A stretch of DNA of 11,003 nt from DATEPR01 sp036503065 (GTDB lineage: Bacteria > Actinomycetota > Actinomycetes > Mycobacteriales > Pseudonocardiaceae): NCBI GenBank assembly GCA_036503065.1, contig DASXXM010000288.1:1-11003 (forward strand), read 5' to 3'. Below the pieces are notes generated by a model that saw only the letters and a list, made by a program, of their open reading frames with translations, searched no databases and was not told where the DNA came from. This document shows positions 5,712-11,003 of the stretch, piece by piece. Within the stretch, counting starts at the first letter, position 1. Each line of letters opens with the position of its first letter. The position numbers were made by a program, and so were the translations under genes.

Positions 5712-6995
5712 ATGACCTCGCCGACCATCACCACGCCACCACGGCCGGCCATGCCGCGCCGACGATGGTGGCGGCGGGTGCTGCTGGCGGCGGCGTTCGC
5801 CGGTCCCGGCCTGATCGCCGCGAACGCCGGCAACGACGCGGGCGGGATCGCCACCTACGCCTCCGCGGGCGCCCAGTTCGGCTACCAGACGCTGTTCCTG
5901 ATGGTGCTGATCACCGTGGCGTTGGTGGTCGTCCAGGAGATGTGCGCCCGGCTGGGCGCGTACACCGGCGAGGGTCTCGGGGCGCTGATCCGCGAGCAGT
6001 TCTCCCTGCGGGTCACCGCGGTCGCGTTGGGGGCGTTCCTGGTCGCCAACGTCGGTCTGGTCGTCTCGGAGTTCGCCGGCATCGCCGCGGCCATGGAACT
6101 GGTCGGCGTCAGCAAGTTCATCTCGATCCCGGTCGCGGCGGCGGTGATCTGGGCACTGGTGGTCTACGGCTCCTACCGTTACGCCGAGCGGGTCTTCCTG
6201 ATCCTGTCGCTGGCGTTCCTGGCCTACCCGATCGCCGCGGTGCTCGCCCACCCCGATCTCGGTGCGGCGGGCAGCCAACTGATCTGGCCGCATTTCACGG
6301 CCAGCAAAGCGTTCCTGCTGTTGGCGGTGGCCCTGATCGGCACCACGATCACCCCGTACATGCAGTTCTACATCGCCGCCGCGATCGCCGACAAAGGCAT
6401 CGGCCCCGAGGACTACCCCAAGGAACGGGTGGACGCGGTCGGCGGGGCGATCTTCGCCGACCTGATCAGCATGTTCATCATCGTCGCGACCGCCGCGGCC
6501 ATCACGACCCGCGCCCCGCTGGCCTCGGCGCAACAGGCCGCGCAGGCCCTGCGGCCGGTCGCCGGCCGCTTCGCATCGCAGCTGTTCGCGCTGGGCCTGC
6601 TCGGCGCCTCCGCGCTGGCCGCCGCCGTGGTGCCGCTGTCCACCGCGTACGCGCTGAGCGAAGCCGTCGGCGCGGAACGGTCGGTGGGCAAGAGCTTCCG
6701 CGAGGCCCGGCTGTTCCTGAGCCTGTTCACCGGACAGATCGCGATCGGCGCCGCCGTGGCGCTGATTCCCGGCAACCTGATCCAACTGCTGGTGCAGGCA
6801 CAGGTCCTCAACGGCGTGATCACCCCGATCCTGCTCACCTACGTCCTCGTGCTGGCCAACCGGCGCACCCTGCTGGGCGCCGCCGCCAACGGACCGGTGT
6901 TCCGCGCGGTCGCGACCGCCTGCGTCGCGATCATCGCCGTGATGGCGGCGGCCGTCCTCGCCCTCACCGTCGCGGGCTGGTTCGGAGTGGGCTAG
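5712..6995 (+). CDS. NRAMP-related divalent metal transporter, probably for magnesium
   Basis: The 427-residue polytopic membrane protein has the NRAMP/SLC11 LeuT-like fold, with about 11 hydrophobic segments. Family marks include GPGLIAANAGND (31-42), QEMCARLGAYTG (75-86) and QFGY (55-58). The metal-site helices differ from manganese/iron NRAMPs: the TM1 DPGN is DAGG (42-45), keeping the aspartate but losing proline and asparagine. The TM6 MPH is TPY (214-216), removing the methionine that selects for soft transition metals. Loss of that methionine is characteristic of the NRAMP-related magnesium transporters described from Clostridium acetobutylicum and Eggerthella lenta. With the MgtE-N/CBS gene just upstream, Mg2+ uptake is the best inference. 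GGAAGG (5700-5705) is a good ribosome binding site. The stop TAG shares the four bases CTAG with the stop of the facing lipoprotein gene. Confidence 0.9.
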   Translation: MTSPTITTPPRPAMPRRRWWRRVLLAAAFAGPGLIAANAGNDAGGIATYASAGAQFGYQTLFLMVLITVALVVVQEMCARLGAYTGEGLGALIREQFSLRVTAVALGAFLVANVGLVVSEFAGIAAAMELVGVSKFISIPVAAAVIWALVVYGSYRYAERVFLILSLAFLAYPIAAVLAHPDLGAAGSQLIWPHFTASKAFLLLAVALIGTTITPYMQFYIAAAIADKGIGPEDYPKERVDAVGGAIFADLISMFIIVATAAAITTRAPLASAQQAAQALRPVAGRFASQLFALGLLGASALAAAVVPLSTAYALSEAVGAERSVGKSFREARLFLSLFTGQIAIGAAVALIPGNLIQLLVQAQVLNGVITPILLTYVLVLANRRTLLGAAANGPVFRAVATACVAIIAVMAAAVLALTVAGWFGVG

Positions 6996-7564
6996 GGCGC
7001 GGCACCTTCGGTGTTGGCGAGGATGGCGGCGGCCAGGTCGTCGGCGGACGGGCACGGGTCGGTGTAGTCGAGCGGCTGGCTGCTGGGCACGGTGACGCTG
7101 ACGATCAACAGGGTGTCGTTGGCGACGCCGACCTGGGTGGTGCACTGGCCGTGGTGCAGCGCGCTGGTCGTGGTCGCGGTGTGCACGGCGGGGTACTCGG
7201 AGACCTTGGTGGGCTGGAACACCGGCAGACTCGCACGCCGGTGGTAGAGGGCTTCCAGGCCGCCGGAATGGAGATCGACGCCGGCCAGGTAGGACGGCAG
7301 GCCGCTCACGGTCGGTGTCCACGCGCACGCCGGACCGCTGGCGATCGAGGTCGTGGTGCCCGGCGAAGTGAGATGGAACTGCGCCAGCTGGTCGGGCCGC
7401 AGCATCGTGCACGGCCGGGCAGCGGCTTTGGACATGTCCAGCGGATTAGCGCCGATCGCGGGCGACAACCGCGCGGGCTTGGCCGGGCCGCTCGGGCCGC
7501 TGGTGCAGCCGGCCAACGCCACGGCCACCCCGAGGCCACCGGCGAGCAGGAGCATGGTGCGCAT
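6992..7564 (-). CDS. DUF3558-like secreted lipoprotein
   Basis: The 190-residue product starts MRTMLLLAGGLGV and has a lipobox LAGC with the modified cysteine at residue 20, so it should be lipidated and anchored outside the membrane. The mature part begins with a Ser/Pro/Gly linker. Four further cysteines (in RPCTML, PACAW, GQCTTQ and DPCPS) could make two disulfides, the pattern seen in DUF3558 lipoproteins of actinomycetes. The molecular role of that family is unknown. I chose the ATG at 7564. A TTG at 7570 has a better-spaced GAAGGGA (7584-7578), and an ATG at 7621 would add 19 mostly Arg/Ser/Thr residues, unlikely in a signal peptide. The gene follows the PHP gene on the same strand, about 100 bases downstream, and its stop overlaps the NRAMP stop. 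Confidence 0.75.
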   Translation of the reverse strand: MRTMLLLAGGLGVAVALAGCTSGPSGPAKPARLSPAIGANPLDMSKAAARPCTMLRPDQLAQFHLTSPGTTTSIASGPACAWTPTVSGLPSYLAGVDLHSGGLEALYHRRASLPVFQPTKVSEYPAVHTATTTSALHHGQCTTQVGVANDTLLIVSVTVPSSQPLDYTDPCPSADDLAAAILANTEGAAP

Positions 7565-7663
7565 GGACAACCGTCGATCCCTTCGGGCGCATCGGGCGGT
7601 CCTCGTCCGGACACTCACCATGATGCCTGATGGGCTGTTGGTTCAAGGTGCTGTCGCGGCTCG

Positions 7664-8659
7664 CTAATCGGTCGTGGTCAGCTCGTCGGCCCGTCGTGTG
7701 TTGATCACGCGGTCGGGTGGGATCTTGTGCGCGTCGGCCCGCGCGCAGCCGTTGGTCAGCCAGTCCAGTTGGCCGGGGGCATGGGCGTCGGTGTCGATGG
7801 CGAAGGTACAGCCCAGTTCTATCGCGATGTCCAGCAGTGGGTCGGGTGGGTCCTGGCGTTCCGGGCGGCAGTTGATTTCCACCGCTACCCCGTGTTCTCG
7901 GCACGCGGTGAACACTCCGACCGGGTCGAACGTGGATTCCGGGCGGCGGCGGTTGCCGGTGATCAGGCGGCCGGTGCAGTGGCCGAGTACGTCCGTGTCG
8001 GGATTACGGACGGCGGCCAGCATTCGGGCGGTCATCTCGGGCGCCGGCATGCGCAGGTGGGAGTGCACGCTCGCGACGACCACGTCCAGCCGGGCCAGCA
8101 GGTCGGGGAGTTGGTCCAGGGAGCCGTCGTCCAGGATGTCCACCTCGATACCGGTGAGCACGCGGAACGGGGCCAGCTCGACGTTGATCCGCTCGATCAG
8201 GGCCAGTTGGGTGGTGAGGCGCTCCGCGGTCAGGCCGTTGGCCACGGTGAGGCGGGGGGAGTGGTCGGTCAGGGCGAGCCACTCGTGGCCGATCTCGCGG
8301 GCCGCCAACGCCATCTCCCGTGGTGGGCTGCCACCGTCGGACCAGTCGGAATGGGTGTGGCAGTCGCCGCGCAGCAGGGTTCGGATGCCGACCGGGTCGA
8401 CGGGCGGGTTCGCGGTCAGCAGGTCGGCCAGGTAGGACGGCGTCCGGCCGCGGACCGCCTGCTCGATGACCGCCTCGGTGGCCCTGCCGATCCCGCTCAA
8501 CTCCTGCAGCGTGCCGGCCTCGGCGCGCGCCGTCACCTGCATGGCCGGCAGGTCCGCGACGATCGCGGCGGCCTTGCGGAACGCGCGCACGCGGTAGGTC
8601 GGCGCGCCTGCTCGTTCGAGCTGGAACGCGATCTGCCGCAGCGCCCATATCGGATCCAT
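7664..8659 (-). CDS. PHP-domain phosphoesterase with PolX-type helix-hairpin-helix N-terminus
   Basis: The 331-residue cytosolic protein contains an N-terminal helix-hairpin-helix region (PTYRVRAFRKAAAIV, 20-34, and LQELSGIGRATEAVI, 51-65) like that of family X DNA polymerases. The PHP domain starts at GDCHTHSDWSDG (98-109). Candidate metal ligands are His101, His103, Asp108, Asp132-His133 (ALTDHS), Glu172 (GIEVDI), His199 (SVHSH), His227 (LGHCTGR) and Asp291-His293 (DTDAH). In bacterial PolX this PHP domain gives 3'-5' exonuclease or phosphatase activity, but the polymerase and nucleotidyltransferase domains are absent here. A DNA-end-processing or nuclease role in repair is plausible; a small-molecule phosphatase is the alternative. 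The start at ATG 8659 is nearly leaderless: TAGTAT (8674-8669) lies nine bases upstream. It is divergent from the VOC gene by 21 bases. Confidence 0.88.
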   Translation of the reverse strand: MDPIWALRQIAFQLERAGAPTYRVRAFRKAAAIVADLPAMQVTARAEAGTLQELSGIGRATEAVIEQAVRGRTPSYLADLLTANPPVDPVGIRTLLRGDCHTHSDWSDGGSPPREMALAAREIGHEWLALTDHSPRLTVANGLTAERLTTQLALIERINVELAPFRVLTGIEVDILDDGSLDQLPDLLARLDVVVASVHSHLRMPAPEMTARMLAAVRNPDTDVLGHCTGRLITGNRRRPESTFDPVGVFTACREHGVAVEINCRPERQDPPDPLLDIAIELGCTFAIDTDAHAPGQLDWLTNGCARADAHKIPPDRVINTRRADELTTTD

Positions 8660-8683
8660 GGTCCTGGGATACTACGGACCATG
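8657..8683. promoter_or_regulatory. Inverted repeat containing both divergent start codons
   Basis: CATGGTCC (8657-8664) and GGACCATG (8676-8683) are perfect inverted repeats around an 11-base spacer. The outer bases are the start codons of the PHP gene (minus) and the VOC gene (plus). The spacer and its right edge hold back-to-back -10-like sequences, GATACT (8668-8673, plus) and TAGTAT (8674-8669, minus), so both transcripts would be nearly leaderless. One regulator bound here could control both genes. Confidence 0.55.
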
Positions 8684-9103
8684 CCCGACCTCCCACGATT
8701 CCATCTCGCCGTCCCTGTGGACAACCTGACCGCCGCCCGACACTTCTACGGCGACGTGCTCGGCTGTGCCGAGGGCCGCAGCGCCGACACCTGGATCGAC
8801 TGGAACCTGCGCGGCCACCAGTTCGTCACGCACCTGGTGCCGAACACGGCCCGCCGCGGCGCCAGCAATCCCGTCGACGGCCACGATGTCCCCGTCCCGC
8901 ACTTCGGCCTGATCCTGACCGTCGATGACTTCCACGACTTCGCCCAGCGCTTGAGAAACGCCGGCACCACGTTCGTCATCGAGCCCTACCTGCGCTTCGC
9001 GGGCCAACCCGGCGAACAGTGGACGATGTTCTGTCAGGACCCGGCCGGGAACGCGTTGGAGTTCAAGGCATTCCTCGACGACGCCCAGGTCTTCGCAGTC
9101 TGA
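8681..9103 (+). CDS. VOC-superfamily protein (glyoxalase/extradiol dioxygenase-like, COG3565 type)
   Basis: The 140-residue product is a single VOC module pair with the beta-alpha-beta-beta-beta pattern. RFHLAVPVDNLTAARHFYGDVLGC opens it at residues 6-29. The expected metal ligands are His8 (FHLAVP), His74 (VPHFG) and Glu127 (ALEFKAF). NPVDGHDVPVPHFG and the ending DPAGNALEFKAF resemble the conserved predicted dioxygenase group COG3565, whose reaction is not established. Glyoxalase I activity is possible, but the protein is better described as an uncharacterised metal-dependent VOC enzyme. The nitrilase gene starts 13 bases after its stop, so the two form an operon and may act on related small molecules; this is inference. 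The ATG at 8681 has no good Shine-Dalgarno sequence and lies seven bases after GATACT, indicating a leaderless transcript. Confidence 0.85.
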   Translation: MPDLPRFHLAVPVDNLTAARHFYGDVLGCAEGRSADTWIDWNLRGHQFVTHLVPNTARRGASNPVDGHDVPVPHFGLILTVDDFHDFAQRLRNAGTTFVIEPYLRFAGQPGEQWTMFCQDPAGNALEFKAFLDDAQVFAV

Positions 9104-9116
9104 TCGAGGAGATGAC

Positions 9117-10043
9117 ATGCGCGTAGCCGCAGCACAGGCCCGGCCGCACTGGCTCGACCCGGCCGCCACGACCAAGAAAGTCGTTGCCTGGCTGGAAATG
9201 GCAGCGTCCCAACAGGTCGAGCTGGTCGCCTTCCCGGAGACGTTCCTGTCCGGCTACCCGTCCTGGCTGGAGCACACCAACGCGGCCCGCTTCGACGACG
9301 CAGGCCAGAAACGCGCCTACGCGGCCTACCTGGCGGCCGCCGTCGAACTGCCCGGCCCGGAACTGGCGACGATCATCGAAGCAGCCCACGACCTTGGCGT
9401 CTTCGTGTATCTCGGCACGACGGAACGGGTGCGCGGCACGATCTTCGCCACTCTGGTCGCCATCGACCCGACGGCAGGCGTGGTCAGCGCCCACCGCAAG
9501 CTCATGCCGACGTACGAGGAGCGGCTGGTGTGGGGGATCGGCGACGGGCACGGCCTGCGCGTGCACCAGGTCGGCGCGGCGAAGGTGGGCGGCCTCAACT
9601 GCTGGGAGAACTGGATGCCGCAGGCCCGCAACGCCCTCTACGCGCAGGGCGAGGAGTTGCACGTCAGCGTGTGGCCGGGCAACCCGCGCAACACCGTCGA
9701 CATCACCCGCTTCATCGCCCGGGAGGGCCGGGTCTTCTCGTTGGCGGTCAACGGTTTGCTCGGCCTGAACGACGTACCGGCCGACTTCCCGCTGCGCGCG
9801 GAACTGGAGGCGGCCGGGGTCACGGACTACTGTCGGGGCGGCTCGGCCGTCGCGGGACCGGACGGCAACTGGATCATCGAGCCGATCGCGGACCAGGAGC
9901 GCCTGATAGTCGCCGATCTCGACATGGCCCTGGTCGCCCAGGAACGCCACAACTTCGACCCCACCGGCCACTACAGCAGACCGGACGTCTTCACCGTGAC
10001 TATCGACCGCAGCCGCCGAGAAGCCGTACATTTTCGAAACTGA
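9117..10043 (+). CDS. Nitrilase
   Basis: The 308-residue enzyme of the carbon-nitrogen hydrolase superfamily has a complete catalytic set: Glu41 (FPETFLSGYP), Lys128 (HRKLMPTYEERLVWG) and Cys162 (GLNCWENWMP). The secondary glutamate is around 134-135. The CWEN-x-x-P signature and the TYxERxxWGxGDG stretch are those of true nitrilases, which convert R-CN to the carboxylic acid and ammonia, rather than of amidases or carbamoylases. The length fits the aliphatic, aryl and cyanide-degrading branch, many of which form spiral oligomers; the substrate cannot be read from sequence. GAGGAG (9106-9111) precedes the ATG by five bases. It is the second gene of an operon with the VOC protein. The last codons before the stop and the DNA after it are richer in A and T than the gene body. 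Confidence 0.92.
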   Translation: MRVAAAQARPHWLDPAATTKKVVAWLEMAASQQVELVAFPETFLSGYPSWLEHTNAARFDDAGQKRAYAAYLAAAVELPGPELATIIEAAHDLGVFVYLGTTERVRGTIFATLVAIDPTAGVVSAHRKLMPTYEERLVWGIGDGHGLRVHQVGAAKVGGLNCWENWMPQARNALYAQGEELHVSVWPGNPRNTVDITRFIAREGRVFSLAVNGLLGLNDVPADFPLRAELEAAGVTDYCRGGSAVAGPDGNWIIEPIADQERLIVADLDMALVAQERHNFDPTGHYSRPDVFTVTIDRSRREAVHFRN

Positions 10044-10119
10044 AGGTGTTGCGTCCACAGCAATATATCGTGCAAACTCATTCGATACGGTGAATTGCCT
10101 ACCGAGATACACCAAAGAC

Positions 10120-10139
10120 ATGCCCGGCCGGCATACCTT
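10120..10139 (+). promoter_or_regulatory. Promoter region with short inverted repeat for the DUF5753 regulator
   Basis: ATGCC (10120-10124) and GGCAT (10130-10134) are inverted arms around a 5-base spacer. TACCTT (10134-10139) overlaps the right arm and lies six bases before the ATG at 10146, so it could be a -10 box for a leaderless transcript. The overlap would let a regulator bound to the repeat block transcription. The motif is short and could be chance. Confidence 0.3.
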
Positions 10140-10145
10140 GGTCTC

Positions 10146-11003
10146 ATGGGAGACATTCAAACCACCGGACGCCGACGCGAAGTAGGCGCCGAACTGAAGC
10201 GCATACGCCAGCAGACCGAACAGCCCGCCTACAAGGTGGCGGCGAAACTCGGCTGGACACCAAGCCACATCTCCAGATCCGAAGCCGGCAAGCGCCGCGT
10301 CACCGACGTCGACGCAGGCCACTACCTCGGCATCTGCGACGCTCCCGACGACGCGCTACAGGAGATCCTAAAGCTGGTCAACGAACCTGACGACTACCGC
10401 CTCCAGATCCACGACGGCCGAATCCCCGACCAGTTGCGCACACTGATTTTCTTCGAGTCCACCGCCGTTCACATCGGCAGCTTCGAGCCGATCTATATCC
10501 CCGGCATCCTCCAGACACCGGACTATGCCCGGGCGGTGTTCGAGGAGAGTGCGCTGGATGAGCCGTTCTCGATCGAGGACGGAGTTCGGGCTCGGGTTGG
10601 TAGGAGCGCAACTCTGACTCAGCCGAAGCCTCCAGGATGCCTGTTCCTGGTGCATGAGCACGCCTTGCGAATGACCATTGGCGGCCCGCGCGTGATGACC
10701 GAGCAACTGCTGCACATGCTGCTGCTCGGCAGCCGGCCGGAGTGCGCCATCCGGGTGGTTCCGAGCTCAGCCGGTGGGCGCGGCCTGGCCCTTGGCACGT
10801 TTCAGGTCTTCGACTACAAGGAGGACCCATCGGTCGTCTACGTGCAACACGAGACGACAAGTCAGTTCTTGGAGACCGATGAAGAGGTGACCCGCTACCG
10901 GAACATCCTCAATCGAGTCGCTACCGTCGGTGCGCCACGCAGGCGCTCTGTTGTATCCCCGGTTCAGCCGGGAAGAACTGAGAGGAGGTTCTTGGGCCTG
11001 ATG
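10146..11003 (+). CDS. Helix-turn-helix regulator with C-terminal DUF5753 domain (open at window edge)
   Basis: The 286 codons visible are open to the window end. Residues about 12-65 form an XRE helix-turn-helix (VGAELKRIRQQ, then LGWTPSHISRSEAGKR as turn and recognition helix). From about residue 93 the sequence is a DUF5753 domain, with hallmark FFESTAVHIGSFEPIYIPGILQTPDYARAVF (102-132), then VRARVGRSATL, IRVVPSSAG and YKEDPSVVYVQHET. In actinomycetes such genes often stand beside a small DUF397 gene and act in development or antibiotic regulation (family knowledge). No Shine-Dalgarno sequence precedes the ATG, so translation is probably leaderless. The second half uses more A/T-ending codons (TAT, AGT, GTT, ATT) than neighbouring genes, a possible sign of transfer. 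The last 25 residues do not resemble a normal family end, which may indicate a frameshift. A partner gene may begin at ATG 11001, behind AGAGGAGG (10981-10988). Confidence 0.85.
   Translation, partial: MGDIQTTGRRREVGAELKRIRQQTEQPAYKVAAKLGWTPSHISRSEAGKRRVTDVDAGHYLGICDAPDDALQEILKLVNEPDDYRLQIHDGRIPDQLRTLIFFESTAVHIGSFEPIYIPGILQTPDYARAVFEESALDEPFSIEDGVRARVGRSATLTQPKPPGCLFLVHEHALRMTIGGPRVMTEQLLHMLLLGSRPECAIRVVPSSAGGRGLALGTFQVFDYKEDPSVVYVQHETTSQFLETDEEVTRYRNILNRVATVGAPRRRSVVSPVQPGRTERRFLGLM

Noticed and set aside
5175..7412. Long minus-strand open frame of 745 codons
   Set aside because: It lies antisense to the MgtE-like, NRAMP and lipoprotein genes, and its product is low-complexity Arg/Gly/Gln/Asp. 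A shadow of strong codon bias.
5765..7630. Plus-strand open frame of 621 codons in another frame over the NRAMP gene
   Set aside because: Arg/Gly/Pro-rich translation without domains; the real NRAMP gene occupies frame and start.
7727..8680. Plus-strand frame that would extend the VOC protein N-terminally by over 300 residues
   Set aside because: The extension is antisense to the PHP gene and has no domain character; the VOC fold starts exactly after ATG 8681.
9063..10322. Minus-strand open frame of 419 codons over the nitrilase
   Set aside because: Antisense shadow; the nitrilase has intact catalytic residues and a ribosome binding site.
1..11003. tRNA or rRNA genes, CRISPR arrays, insertion sequences or phage genes
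   Set aside because: No cloverleaf-like sequence, regularly spaced repeat, transposase or integrase was recognised on either strand.

Overview
The window is high-GC DNA with strong G/C bias at codon third positions, GTG starts, several apparently leaderless genes, a DUF3558-type lipoprotein, a DUF5753 helix-turn-helix regulator and a secreted protein with the FLDTR/GYY motifs. Together these point to a mycelial actinobacterium, most plausibly of the Pseudonocardiales. This placement is inference from gene families and composition. The content looks chromosomal: no insertion sequence, phage gene, CRISPR array, tRNA or rRNA was recognised.

Layout from left to right. The left edge (1-205, minus) holds the N-terminus of a Tat-type exported protein. 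A stretch of about 575 bases without a supportable gene follows, then a small secreted protein (782-1288) that ends at a strong 16-bp hairpin. A divergent pair comes next: a small XRE repressor-like gene (minus) and a compact type I methionine aminopeptidase (plus), separated by a near-perfect 24-bp palindrome that overlaps both candidate -10 boxes. After it lie a conserved actinomycete protein of unknown function with a regulator-like N-terminus (2508-3431) and a CadD-family membrane transporter (3478-4074).

The centre (about 4105-6995) is a two-gene metal transport unit. A structured 5' leader precedes a soluble protein built from PRC-barrel-like, MgtE-N and paired CBS domains (4324-5661). 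Next is an NRAMP-fold transporter (5712-6995) whose metal-site motifs are changed from DPGN and MPH to DAGG and TPY. These changes, and the MgtE-type partner, suggest magnesium rather than manganese or iron as substrate. The MgtE-like protein would act as the cytosolic sensor and gate, and the NRAMP protein as the channel or carrier. The leader does not match the M-box sequence as I remember it.

On the right, a DUF3558-like lipoprotein and a PHP phosphoesterase with PolX-type helix-hairpin-helix motifs lie on the minus strand. The PHP gene is divergent from a VOC (glyoxalase-fold) gene plus nitrilase operon. The two start codons of that divergent pair lie inside a perfect 8-bp inverted repeat. 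The window ends in a DUF5753 helix-turn-helix regulator that runs off the edge, probably next to the start of its usual small partner gene.

The observations I rate highest are the NRAMP/MgtE split magnesium unit with its leader RNA, the XRE/methionine aminopeptidase pair with its palindromic operator, and the symmetrical PHP/VOC start region.
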